This document shows, piece by piece, positions 21,601 to 30,614 of a stretch of 38,489 nt of DNA (position 1 is its first letter; each line of letters begins with the position of its first letter). The stretch covers positions 117,889 through 156,377 of the forward strand of contig NW_014577200.1 in assembly GCF_000485595.1 (NCBI RefSeq), given 5' to 3'. The translations under genes and the position numbers were made by a program. The DNA is from Priapulus caudatus. Taxonomy: Eukaryota; Priapulida; Priapulimorpha; Priapulimorphida; Priapulidae. The notes beneath the pieces were generated by a model. It saw nothing but the letters and a program-made list of their open reading frames with translations. It ran no database searches and was not told where the DNA came from.

Positions 21601-24600
21601 ACGTCCTATTTTGAAGCACGGCACAGCAATTTTTTGGCAAAAATGGGAATTGCCATTAGTCAGTTCAGGTTCAACGGATTTTGCTCATGTTGTTACTCAT
21701 CTGACATAGTCAGAGCAGCTTTAGAATCGCATGATCGTCCGTCCCGTGCGTGCGGCTGTGCGTCGCCTCGCGTCAACTAAGTTGGGCACAAATCTTAACG
21801 CCGACGTACGGTCACGATATTCGGACGTTGGGGGGATCTGCGTCCAACACGAGTTGGGATGGCTGAATGATGGGGGGTCAAAGGTCAAGAGTGTCAAAGT
21901 GGTGTAAAAGAAAGGGGAACATTCCCATCCTTAACTTAAAGGTATAGAGGAGAAATGCCAGAATTGCCGGACAATTCAAACGGCTCAGACCTAGCGTCTG
22001 ATAGTCGTGTAATAGCCATCATGGTAAGTAAAAGCCATCAACTGTGCCCTAAAATTGGAAGGTCACAGCCGTCAAAGATCAATGCGGGCACAGGGCAAGA
22101 TTTTAGACATTTTCTGAGGACATGGTTGACGGAGGCGATGGAAAACTTTTTTTTTTCAGCGGTGATCCTGAGGCATTTTTATGGCTTTATGTGAAAGGAC
22201 CATGAAATGTACTTATCTGTCGACAGCGAAGAGTACAGTGTCGGAAATTTATTTGACCCCTCAAAGAGAAGTGTAAAACATGGATTGTTTGTTGACTGTT
22301 ACTAAAAGGAACTGGAAGCTGGCTTTTGCTATTGTGGACTTGTGAGGCTACAGTTGCAGCAGGTTCAATTGCAAAGGCAATTGTTTGTTGACAAGGTTTA
22401 CGCCTCGCTTAAAATCAATTATTTCTAAAGCAGTCCTGTATTAGCACCCCTGACTGCTCACCCGTGAAACGCAGCACCTGTACAAATGAAACCCCTGATC
22501 ATAGCTCCGGTGTCGTAGGCAAAACATGGGGCAGCCCTCCTGTCACGCGTACATACGCATGGCGCTGAACTGGCACTATCTAATCATAATTATAGCCTCG
22601 GCAAACCTGCAATGCAGATGTGTAACTCACAGCTGAGCGAAATTCTCGCCTCCTGAATATACTTGGATTTCAGCCCAACTTCAATGACGCGAGTTAATCA
22701 CGCACGAAGAAGGTGATGCCATCCTTTGATTATTGGATGACACTTGCACGCGCCATCTCGCGGCCAGACTGCTTTGCTATTTAGAAGCCCCACTCCATCC
22801 CGCGCCGCCTCCGCCACTCTCCCCCACCACCACCCACACGCTCTGCCGCCATCGACGCATATCCATTATAAATGTTATATCACTGCCGAAGGATCATTCA
22901 AAGTTACAGCAGGACTGTAACTCTTATTACTGCTACTACCGGTTAATGCAATGCCTAGCTATCATAGATTTTTAGATCTGTATTGTAGTATCCTAGATCA
23001 TGCTCTGAAGCGACGAATGCGGTTAATGGGAGGGTGCTCTTCATTCGTTTTGGCCAGTGAGTTTTAGCATCAGAACACTTGCGCGTTCAGGTGAGCCGCT
23101 GTCCGCTTCTGCGCAAGCTTGTTGCGTATGCTGAATGATAAGGCTAGAAGTTTTGATATTTAAAAAAAAATTATGCAAATTATGGTAGGGTTTTGGCAAT
23201 GTATAATAGCATAAATTATATAGACACAAACAGTCTGTGGTGTCACTCTTGTCTGAGTTCGTTTTACAAGATTTCATTGACAATGATCGCATTAATGCAA
23301 AATGGTATTCTCCTCTCCACCCGTGCCGATAAAACGTCTATGATTAGAGTAGAAGATTTACAAAACATGGTCGGGAACGCGAGCATGAACCTATTTATTC
23401 AAAACGCCAATCAGCCTACAAAGCGGGTTAGCGCGGGTTCTATAAATTATTATTGCGAAGTATACAGATGGCAATCGTTTCTATAATGATATGTTGATGG
23501 TTGCTTAATTAAAAACTGACTTCTTCTTCAACTCAGACTCATTTGTGTCCTCTTTGTGGTGCAGACTACAGTGCTCATATGACACTTTCAATTACTAATA
23601 ATACATTGAAGATAAATTTATATTTTTATATATATATATATATATAATATATAGAACCAGGCAACCGGGTGAATGAAAACACGTTTTGTTTATAGTAATT
23701 CCTGATAGAATTACGCTGCCATGTAGCATAACTGCAGCACTAGCTAGCTTTTAATCGCAGACAACCCAGCCGTCAAACGCACACCTCCGAATAAAGCCCC
23801 ACACCTGCTACGCACACAGTGGAAACCTGCTACGCTACATTTGCGAAAAGAAGCCATTCAAGGGAAACACGCTCGCCGGAGATTAAGACGTTTGCTGGTC
23901 GTGCATCCGCATGGGTTGCCCACGTTGTGTGGCGTGGTGCTTCTCTTCATTCTTCCCTCAGCGAATTCATTAGAAGAAGCCCCGCACATCTCCGCAAAAT
24001 CAAATAAGCAGTCTGGTAATGACTTCGTTAGAAGCCGGACAAGTGACGGATAGGAAGCCTAGAGATTTGATTCTAACAGAATATTGAGCCCATGTATTAG
24101 CAAGGCTTCACGTAGCATGCGCATATACTGCGTAAGCTCATTTTGCCATTTTGCCTCCTTTGTGGAGGGATGCTGACACGAGATGGAGTGTTTGTTGTTG
24201 TTGCTGTTCCTGCTCCATACATGTGCGCGTATGAGTGTGTGCATGCGTGCGTGCGTGTGTGCGTGCAGTGTATGTGACTTAGTGTCTGCGGCAATGTGCA
24301 TGAATCTTTGACCCATCCAAGTGTAACCTACCAGGCGGGGCCGTGGGGGCAACAAGCACCAGCTAGAAGAGGGCATAGCGGAGAGCTGTATAGGGTCCAG
24401 TCGTGCATTTCAGTGCTTCGTACGGCAATTTTTCAGTGTCTATTGAACACTAAACTTTGGAAATCACAAGTAAAATGGAGATGTTAAGTGCTCATAAATG
24501 CCTGCATCGCGTTTTGTCCACTCGTTTTCTGGCATTGATTCCAAGAAGGGGCGAGATGAAGCACTGATGGATCCTCTTGGATCAGATGGCGATGTGAGCA

Positions 24601-27600
24601 TCTGAGCGTTTGGGCATGCATGTGTGCGAAAGTACCTACGTGGCCGTGCGCGCGTCCATGTGTGCGTGAATCCATGCTAGCATATGTGGCAGGCAGTTTG
24701 GTGGTTACTTGTGTGTATGCAGATACAATAATGTAACCCAACAAGATGAGGGTTTCTCTAGTTGTGTTACATTTTTAGCTCGCCTTGACATCGTCAAGAA
24801 GAGCTATTGCCATGGGGTGTCGTCCGTCGTACGTCCGTCCGTCCGTCCGTCAACATTTGGCTACGGTCAACGATAACTCAAGAACCATTTGACCCACATG
24901 TTTCAAATTGCATATAGTTGTTACTCCTATGGGAGAGGGTTGAACGTCCTATTTTGAGGTTCACTTTTTGGCAAAAATGGAAATGGCCACAAGTCAGTTC
25001 ATGTTCAACGGATTTTGCTCATTTCTAGTATGTGAATGAATAACGACTGGCCCCAAAACATATCACACAGGTTTTGATTTTTTTTGTAATTATGCAAATT
25101 AGGTAGTTTTTGGCAATTTTACTATGCATTTCAGTGTCTGCCTACGGTCAACGATAACTCAAGAACCGTTTGACCCACATGTTTCAAATTGAATACAGTT
25201 GTTACTCCTATGGGAGATATCTGAACTTCCTATTTTGGAGCACGCCAGTCGACCTACTTTCGAGCCACGCCCACTTTTTGGCAAAAATGAAAATGCCCAT
25301 CTAAATTCATTTGATTTTGTTAAATTTTGGTATGTGAATGTGTAGGGCCAGCGGCCAGCCCCAAAACAGTTGTTACTACTATGGGAGAGATGACAACGTC
25401 CTATTACGTTTATTTCGTCTAATTGGTCAACAACTCTACAATCATACCTATATACGTGTAATATTGTGTTTTAGATTCTTCATTACAGTAATTTGACTGG
25501 AATATTTTATTGTTTTTATTTGCGCGATATTCGAAAACCAAAATGGCGATCATTTAGGCATAGCACCATCTCTGGTCAAGATTTCAGACTTTCAAATCTG
25601 AAACATTTATTTTCGCATCAAAACTTATGCATATATCATTATCAAGAGTATATAATGGGAAATATGCTATATAATGGGAGTTCTCCCATATATACTCTTG
25701 CTTTATCTAGATCTCCCCTCCCTCTTCTATCACACCCAAGGTGAGCTACAGTGTCATTGACACTTTCATTGCATCTAGGACTATGCAGGTAATCACACTC
25801 TTTGGGTGGCATCACACAGCATGCAGGCAATTGGGAGCAATGTACATCAAACGTACTCAATGATAACGTGTGGTGGTTGTTCAAACTGCTTGTTAATCAA
25901 TTTAGATACATTGTTTTTCTCCCACAGAACCGGATAGCTTGAAGCATGCAGTTAATCGTACTGTGAGCAGCAAGGACTTGGCAATGGATTTCCGTATGCT
26001 ATCCAGAATACTGAAGCAAAGTCCAACTCTCCAGAGCAGTCACATTGTTGGGCCAGATGTAACCAGGTCCAAGAAAAAGTCACTGAAATACCTAAAGAAG
26101 TAATTTTCTGAGATCGTATTCATATAATTCTGATTGCAGTCCTACAAGAGTAAGAAATGACATGTTCATCATCTGCATCCGTGAAGCTATGCAAGTAGAA
26201 TAGACAGGTGATGTGTGGTCACGCAGCATGTTAATAAAGGCCTGTCTAATACAAGGATGCAATATGTAACTATATACGTCAATGGCGGATCTAGAGGTTA
26301 GGGGGGCCACCACTCCGTTCAGCCACTGACTAATGTTATGATACTAGTAAAATGGGGGTACCCTGGCACCGCGTGCCTTTGGCACGCCTTCACGCAAATA
26401 TCAAGCCCCCCGTCTCCTGAAAGCTAGATCCGCCCCTGTACCTGTCTATATATCAAGAGTCCATAATAAAGTCTCTATTATGGACTCTTGTATACTGCTC
26501 CTTGCTCTAATCAGAGCTCTAATGTAGCTAGTTTAATACAGTGGCTCCCCCTGTTGAATAGTGTAATAGAATTTATGGTGTAGAAGCCATGATACAAATA
26601 ATGTACTAGATACACACAGATTATCTAATATATTATTTCTATAGTTGCAAAATTGATATTTACCTATTGGATTCTTGTTTTTTCGGTGTAATTTGACGTC
26701 GACTTGTAAACAATTGTATTTTTTTGCATTTCCAGCTTTCTTTACCTGTCTGGCGATGTCGTAAGTGCTGTGACTATGCATCAGTAAGTACTTTCATGTG
26801 ATAAGAAACGCATCTACTAATTCAAATTTTGTCGTAAATATTGCAATGTAATAATACATGTTTGATATCCTCGGTGTTTACTGCAAAGCGTGGTACTGGT
26901 AGGCATTCAATTGCAAGTTGTTATAGGAAATAACTCCATTTATTTGACATATTGTAGGATGAAAATACTTAAAAATGAACTACATGAACATATATTAGGT
27001 ATTACATTCCAGGTACTATGTTGATGGAAGAACTGCAACATTAGATAATTTTACAGACCCATCTGTTTTAAATTTTCTGAAAGGTCAACTCAGTGAATTT
27101 GTGGAGGTGTGTAAAAACATTAGGTTTAATAAGGTAAAAGTTTATTTCGCATGTACATGCAATATTTGTGTTGTTTATGCTATTTATCAAAAGATCTAAT
27201 TGTAAAAAGGTAAAAACTTAGTAATTCTGTCTAGAAATATGACTGCTGACTTGATGTTGCCATTTTATAAAGTTGAAATGAATCAATAAATGCACTCTCG
27301 ATAGATATAGAATCAAAATCCCAATGCCTATCTACTAATGTTGTCTGTGATTGACACACAACAGAACTTGCTGTTGCTCAACAGTAAGTTAATACCTGTT
27401 GATATGCCATCCTTCACCACTGGTACTTTACTTGGCAGGCTGCCAAAGAGGCTGTGCCCGCACGGCCCCTGTGGCTGGGTGAAACCGGGTCTGCGTGGGG
27501 AGGTGGAGCCAAGGGTCTGTCAGACACCTACGTAGCTGGCTTTATGTGAGTGACCGCTCGCAAGGAGAAACAAGAGCAAGAGAAAGGGGAGAGGGCGAGG

Positions 27601-30600
27601 GAGAGGAGAGAGAGAATGGGGAGAGGGTAAGGGAGAGGGATATATATATATATATATATATATGGAGACAGAGAGAGAGAGTTAATGATATAGAGTGTAC
27701 AAGGACCCGAATGATGTATGACATCGTGCAAATATGTAGGCCAACCTCTGCCCATATCTGTATTGTGGTTACAGTCCTATAGACCGAAGGTCCGATAGAC
27801 CGAAGGTTTATTCGAATACGCAGTGGTTACACGTCCGGAATCGGTCGCCTAGCCTCCAGAATACGCATCCGGACATCCACTGATGCAGATGGGGTCGTTG
27901 TCGTATCAGGTACTACAGATATGTACCCGAGGTAGTTTTCGGTTGTTTAGTATTATGTTTATATTTTTATATGAGGTATGTTTAGGGTTAGGGTTAGGGT
28001 TAGGGCTAGGGCTAGGGTTAGGGTTAGGGTACACTTCTGTAGTACAAGTCTGGTACACTTTGTGTATACATAAATGTACCTCAGGTACATATCTGTAGTA
28101 CCTGATACGACAACGACCCCTTGAGCTCCACTGATGCCGTATTCGAACGTGAATATGCCTCACATCCACCGATGCCATTATAAATCATATGATGCCACTA
28201 TAAACCATATATATGCCCTAACCCTAACTCTAACCCTTTGCAATGTTCGGTCTATCGGACCTTCGGTCTATCGGACCTTCGGTCTATCGGACCTTGTATC
28301 GGCTGCCCCCCTGTATTGTAGTTAAAAGGACCATGGCAAAGGTAATGGGTAATTGATAGGGATTAATGATTAGTATTAGTGATAAGAATAATGTGTCTGC
28401 CTTTTCGTAACTCTGAATTTAGGTGGCTGGACAAGTTGGGCCTGGCAGCTCAGATGGGTATAGATGTTGTGATCAGACAGACATTTTACGATGGACACTA
28501 TGCCTTGATCGACAAAGAGCTGAACCCAACACCAGTAATATGGTCACTCATGTCAATCCTTATTATTAAGAGTGTATATGCATTATTATTATTATCATTA
28601 TTAATATTATTATTATTATTATTATGTTATCAAAATCGCTCTGACTACTTAACTGTCTAAATGATGCTGCATTTGCTGACATGTAATCGTTGGACCACTT
28701 ACATGTCAAACTGGGCGAATTTCCCATGCTGACATTGAAAGTTACATTTACTTTGCATTCAGAATTAAGAAAGTTGAGCAAAAGCTGTTAACCAGGAGTA
28801 AAATAACAGTCCAGTCAGACAGGTGAGCATTATCAACTTTTTTGTAGGATTATTGGCTGTCTTACGTATACAAGACTCTTATCGGAAACACAGTATTGAA
28901 GATATCTTCGTCTCCAGAACTGAGCCACTTGAGATTATACGCACATTGTACAAACTACCGAAGGTAGGTACTTAACGGCACAGTTGTGAATTCTTGTGTA
29001 GGTGTTCAACCAAACTATATCTGCCTGACCAATTCTATGGCCGTGCTGCCACTTTATACTTTTTTTTCAGAAAATATACTTTTTATACTTTTTTCATGCA
29101 AAAATACCTTTAAATACTTTTTTTGCCAAAGATGGTCAAAGGTCTTCGGACTTACATTTAGGTACACTATATTTGATGAGGTTAAAGATGTGCTTTGCTA
29201 GTCTTGTTGCAGAAGGGATGGTGTGCTCTGTTCAGTGGAGTGTTTTTGCTCTCAGCTCTCTGCTGTCAGTGACTAAATGACAGAGTATTGCAGTGTTTCC
29301 CCTGCATTGACACGAGCGAGGCGGGCCGCCACACTGTCCAAAAAACCGCCTCGCTCACGAAACTTTTGGCAACTAGAAAAAGATATTCAAGAGTCTCATA
29401 CAATGTGTCCAGAATAGCTTAGAATGCACCAAATTGCACCATTTTTACCAAAAAAAATGTTGTGGACCCCGGACCCCCCTAACTGGCTAAGCACATGCAC
29501 TCCTTGTTTTGCTAGGATCTTGAAACACGCAAACACCACACAAAAATTTACCACCTCAGACCTTTCTGGCCAAGGCACTGCATTGCATATTCCAAACTGA
29601 GGGTACAAGAGACAGCTCCTCAAGACATTGCACACATCATTCCTGAAGCTTGTTTACATGCTGCACATAGGCTATAATGTATTCGATAATAAGGTATAGG
29701 GTATAACAAGTGACTACAAATCATGGTAGGTTGATACAAATTTATACTTTTTTAATACTTTTTTAGACAATTTTGATACTTTTTTTTCTGGACAGATTTT
29801 ATACTTTTTTTGTAATAATCCTGAGTGGCAGCAGTGCTACGGGCATGTAGACGTACAATGAGCTTTCCCATGTTCTTCTAATGGATAGTTCAGTGTTGGT
29901 AAGAAACACACTAGCAATGTGTGCACATGCCTGTGTTATGTTGAATGATCGTGGTTGTAATGAATCACATTTATTAGTCGCATTTCGTCGTTATGTTGAT
30001 GCATCTGGTTCTTACAGTTACATGTGCCTCAATACAGGTCTGCATATAGCAAAGGGTCAATGACAGTGTTTGCCCTCAATTTGCGTACGCATGCGATTGC
30101 ACTGGAATTGCTACAGCAGCAGCACGTAGGCAACCTTACTGTTCATCAGTACCTGCTCAGCCCTCACGGAAACAGCCTAACGTCACGGTACCTGCGATTT
30201 TATTAATCATTGTAAAATATCACTTAGTGTCGCCCTCTATTGAGGGAAAACGTTGAAAACGCACATTTTCTTATATGCGCACATATATACATTTCGCAAT
30301 ACAACGACAACTATTGATTCGTTCCGATGAGCTTGATTTATCTATGAATGCTAAAAATGTAATGCTCTAAATTTCTTGAAATTGTCTGTAGAGGGGTGTT
30401 TTGAGGTCGAAACATTCTACTTATGCATTCTGTTAATAGGCATGTGGATTTGAATGGGGAGCGGCTACAGCTAAACACAGACGACTCGTTACCTACGTTA
30501 AGGCCACACCACCTACCAGCTGGACGACCAATTAAATTTCCGGGAATGACTTTCGCATTTTACGTACTGGTGGATGCAAATGCTGAGGCCTGCATGGACA

Positions 30601-30614
30601 ATAAAATTTGGTGA
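15485..30614 (+). CDS. HPSE: Heparanase, complete gene in 11 exons
   Basis: Endo-beta-glucuronidase (glycoside hydrolase family 79) that cleaves heparan sulfate chains in lysosomes and the extracellular matrix. Exons: 15485-15669, 19288-19553, 21193-21363, 25928-26099, 26736-26783, 27013-27106, 27439-27545, 28423-28534, 28848-28963, 30038-30187, 30440-30614. All junctions are GT-AG and phases agree, giving 1596 bases or 531 residues (human HPSE 543). A signal peptide spans about residues 1-21. The proton donor is Glu208 in ELGNEPDS and the nucleophile Glu327 in LGETGSAWGGG. A basic patch, TRSKKKSLKYLK (253-264), lies at the second heparin-binding site. Cys419 and Cys525 match the human 437-542 disulfide pair. 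Both catalytic Glu residues are present, which argues for HPSE and against the inactive HPSE2. The linker and first heparin-binding site differ strongly from human. It is convergent with UBOX5. Confidence 0.95.
15860..16480. mobile_element. Foldback element with about 100-bp inverted arms
   Basis: The left arm (15868-15966: GGACCGTTTCAATAATAAAA through a CCAGTACCAGTACCAG block) is the reverse complement of the right arm (about 16118-16167 plus 16412-16468). The right arm is interrupted by the 244-bp TTAGGG-type MITE, which is therefore the younger insertion. A 68-bp palindrome of TATATCACTGTG units (16066-16134) lies in the centre. Confidence 0.7.
16168..16411. mobile_element. MITE with telomere-like core, copy 1 (family T9)
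   Basis: 244 bp with near-perfect terminal inverted repeats of about 48 bp starting GCTGATAGGGTCTATGTCCC. The core holds CCTACGCCTACTCCCTAACC followed by about six CCCTAA-type units. No coding capacity. It sits inside another foldback element. Confidence 0.85.
16497..17200. mobile_element. Cluster of foldback arms with a GCCCGCGTACAGTTGCCGC motif
   Basis: A palindrome at 16497-16604 (GGTACTCATAGCTCTAGTAAC arms) is followed by an inverted pair, 16707-16797 and 17042-17107. These share AGCTCTAGTACTATAGC, the CGCGTACAGTTGCCGC core and AACATTCTATTACGAA, and flank about 245 bases of unique DNA. At least four arm copies occur within 700 bases. No protein is visible. Confidence 0.6.
16605..17535. 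mobile_element. Second CACAGGCACTTA-type element, outer pair
   Basis: The left end TCACAGGCACTTACTTGGGC followed by GCCGTTTC and TGGTAAATACAAA is mirrored at 17475-17533 by TTTGTGTTTATTTACTA, then TTGAAATGGCC and AAGTGCCCGTGTG. It encloses the arm cluster above and an extra internal half-copy at 17210-17290. The family is related to the arms of the 15860-16480 element. Confidence 0.45.
19288..19553 (+). CDS. HPSE: HPSE exon 2: conserved LSPAYLRLGGT and repeat-built linker
   Basis: The acceptor is ATTGCAG. Residues 62-90 (KLRRLANALSPAYLRLGGTY and onward to FLIF) match human heparanase closely. Residues 92-123 are two 16-residue repeats rich in Asp and Gly, encoded by 48-bp units at 19376-19423 and 19424-19471. 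Two potential N-glycosylation sites, NIS and NFT, follow (143-148). Two donors lie 7 bases apart at 19554 and 19561; only the first keeps the frame into exon 3. Confidence 0.9.
19554..21192. other. HPSE intron 2
   Basis: AT-rich and without a recognisable gene, apart from the MITE at 20897-21157. Small hairpins include TCCTGATATAACCTGTTATAA (about 19893-19932) and CTACCGATGTAGC with CTACACCGGTAG (about 20790-20862). Confidence 0.7.
20888..21166. mobile_element. MITE with telomere-like core, copy 2 (family T9), with 9-bp target duplication
   Basis: The element occupies 20897-21157 (261 bp). Its ends are GCTTATAGGGTCTATGTCCC and the inverted GGGAGACATAGACCTTCTC run, with GGTTAGGGTTAGGGAGTAGG inside. 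It is flanked by perfect direct repeats CTCACTAAT at 20888-20896 and 21158-21166, the target site duplication. The right duplication now provides the branch-point region of HPSE exon 3. Confidence 0.9.
21193..21363 (+). CDS. HPSE: HPSE exon 3: start of the large catalytic subunit
   Basis: Encodes residues 151-207 with LIFDLNVLLR (human LIFGLNALLR) and ends ...DFELGN plus the first base of the catalytic Glu codon. The acceptor follows a TAAT-type branch point that sits against the right end of an inserted MITE. Confidence 0.93.
21440..21690. repeat. TAGCTCA-family repeat, partial copy 1
   Basis: Begins TAGCTCACCTTGACATCGTC with its own imperfect reverse complement next to it (a subterminal hairpin), then CGTCCGTCCGTC tetramers and GGTCAACGATAACTCAGGAA. 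It matches the left part of the element at 24776-25748 and loses similarity after about 21690. Confidence 0.75.
21696..22408 (+). repeat. Dispersed repeat R1, plus-oriented copy
   Basis: About 0.7 kb with CTGACATAGTCAG at its left end, GTTGGGCACAAATCTTAACG, a GGTCAAAGGTCAAGAGTGTC block and ACAAGGTTTACGCC at the right. The same landmarks occur in reverse at 36007-35195. No intact protein. The left-end hairpin resembles the TAGCTCA family, so the two families may be related. Confidence 0.75.
24776..25748. mobile_element. TAGCTCA-family non-autonomous element, full-length copy
   Basis: 973 bp bounded by TAGCTCGCCTTG at the left and CCAAGGTGAGCTA at the right, which are inverted repeats. A CCGTCCGTCCGT minisatellite follows the left hairpin. 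A unit of about 90 bases (GGTCAACGATAACTCAAGAA to ACTCCTATGGGAGA) is repeated near 24865 and 25145. No open frame of note. A CAAGAGT hairpin is inserted near its right end. Confidence 0.65.
25644..25702. repeat. CAAGAGT-type palindrome 1
   Basis: CAAGAGTATATAATGGGA on the left and TCCCATATATACTCTTG on the right form a long stem with a short partial duplication in the loop. It shares ends with the palindrome at 26454-26490. Confidence 0.6.
25928..26099 (+). CDS. HPSE: HPSE exon 4: catalytic acid and heparin-binding patch
   Basis: Starts with the last two bases of the Glu208 codon, completing NEPDS. Continues through a VNRT glycosylation site and VGPDVTRSKKKSLKYLK, which matches human YGPDVGQPRRKTAKMLK. 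The donor GTAATT follows AA in phase 2; read-through would hit TAA at once. Confidence 0.93.
26280..26438. mobile_element. hAT-like MITE
   Basis: 159 bp with ends CAATGGCGGATCTAG and CTAGATCCGCCCCTG. The terminus CAGGGGCGGATCTAG is widespread in animal hAT-type non-autonomous elements. The two flanking octamers do not match, so the insertion is old or its borders are slightly off. Confidence 0.65.
26454..26490. repeat. CAAGAGT-type palindrome 2
   Basis: CAAGAGTCCATAATAAAG faces TCTATTATGGACTCTTG: a nearly perfect hairpin of about 37 bases with almost no loop. Confidence 0.7.
26736..26783 (+). CDS. HPSE: HPSE exon 5: 48-base exon
   Basis: Encodes FLYLSGDVVSAVTMH, the counterpart of human FLKAGGEVIDSVTWH. 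The acceptor is TTTCCAG and the donor GTAAGT. The exon is short but supported by phase and homology on both sides. Confidence 0.9.
27013..27106 (+). CDS. HPSE: HPSE exon 6
   Basis: Completes Gln281, giving MHQYYVDGRTAT where human has WHHYYLNGRTAT, then DNFTDPSVLNFL. The donor GTGTGT is in phase 0. Confidence 0.9.
27107..27438. other. HPSE intron 6, nothing recognised
   Basis: 332 bases of AT-rich sequence between donor GTGTGT and acceptor TTGGCAG. I see no repeat or gene in it. Confidence 0.7.
27439..27545 (+). CDS. HPSE: HPSE exon 7: catalytic nucleophile
   Basis: Encodes PLWLGETGSAWGGGAKGLSD, matching human [20 protein letters not shown]; the Glu is residue 327. The exon is clearly GC-richer than its introns. 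Donor GTGAGT in phase 2. Confidence 0.95.
27783..28293. mobile_element. Outer foldback with 16-bp tandem ends
   Basis: The left end holds 1.5 copies and the right end three copies, in inverse orientation, of a 16-bp unit (CGGACCTTCGGTCTAT). Inner sequence includes GTATTCGAA-type repeats and CCCTAACCCTAACTCTAACC at 28216-28235. It encloses the 27891-28120 element. Confidence 0.6.
27891..28120. mobile_element. Telomere-repeat-bearing foldback, second family
   Basis: 230 bp with inverted ends of about 45 bp (GGGGTCGTTGTCGTATCAGG and its exact reverse complement). The core is about nine TTAGGG or GCTAGGG units (27968-28028). The TIR sequence is unrelated to family T9. No convincing target duplication. 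Confidence 0.8.
28423..28534 (+). CDS. HPSE: HPSE exon 8
   Basis: Encodes [20 protein letters not shown], nearly identical to human [20 protein letters not shown], followed by DGHYALIDKELNPTP. The acceptor is ATTTAG and the donor GTAATA. Confidence 0.95.
28535..28847. other. HPSE intron 8
   Basis: 313 bases. It contains an ATT trinucleotide run (28577-28625) and otherwise nothing recognised. Confidence 0.7.
28848..28963 (+). CDS. HPSE: HPSE exon 9
   Basis: Encodes DYWLSYVYKTLIGNTVL and LRLYAHCTNYR; human has DYWLSLLFKKLVGTKVL and LRVYLHCTN. Cys419 corresponds to human Cys437 of the beta-sandwich disulfide. Donor GTAGGT in phase 2. Confidence 0.95.
28964..30037. other. HPSE intron 9, with a possible element at 29041-29842
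   Basis: A segment is bounded by CCGTGCTGCCACTTTATACT and, inverted, GAGTGGCAGCAGTGCTACGG. Both ends run into repeated TATACTTTTTT units (29058-29125 and 29742-29812). A GC hairpin, CGAGCGAGGCGG with CCGCCTCGCTC (29313-29358), lies in the middle. No gene is seen. Confidence 0.45.
30038..30187 (+). CDS. HPSE: HPSE exon 10
   Basis: Encodes MTVFALNLRTHAI and VHQYLLSPHGNSLTS, matching human LTLYAINLHN and VDKYLLRPLGPHGLLSKS. Frame intact, phases 2 and 2 at the two edges. Confidence 0.92.
30440..30614 (+). CDS. HPSE: HPSE exon 11: C-terminus and stop
   Basis: Encodes VDLNGERLQLNTDDSLPTLR and GMTFAFYVLVDANAEACM, then ends at TGA 30612-30614. Cys525 corresponds to human Cys542; the tail extends a few residues past the human end (DNKIW). 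Confidence 0.93.

Larger units (their letters stand above)
21364..25927. other. HPSE intron 3: 4.6 kb, repeat-rich
   Basis: The longest intron. It contains TAGCTCA-ended repeats (21440-21690, 24776-25748), a dispersed repeat (21696-22408), an AT run (23625-23655) and GT-like sequence (24225-24270). I found no gene; the 97-codon frame at 23193 lacks family features. Confidence 0.7.
26100..26735. other. HPSE intron 4
   Basis: Contains a hAT-like MITE (26280-26438) and a CAAGAGT palindrome (26454-26490). The remaining sequence holds nothing recognisable. Confidence 0.7.
27546..28422. other. HPSE intron 7: GA and AT tracts and nested foldbacks
   Basis: A GA-rich tract (27560-27640) leads to an AT dinucleotide run (27640-27662) and then GAGA. 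The rest is occupied by the foldback structure at 27783-28293 with the telomere-repeat element inside it. Confidence 0.75.

Noticed and set aside
15485-30614. Heparanase-2 (HPSE2) as the identity of the gene
   Set aside because: HPSE2 lacks catalytic function; here both catalytic glutamates and their NEP and GETGSA contexts are intact.
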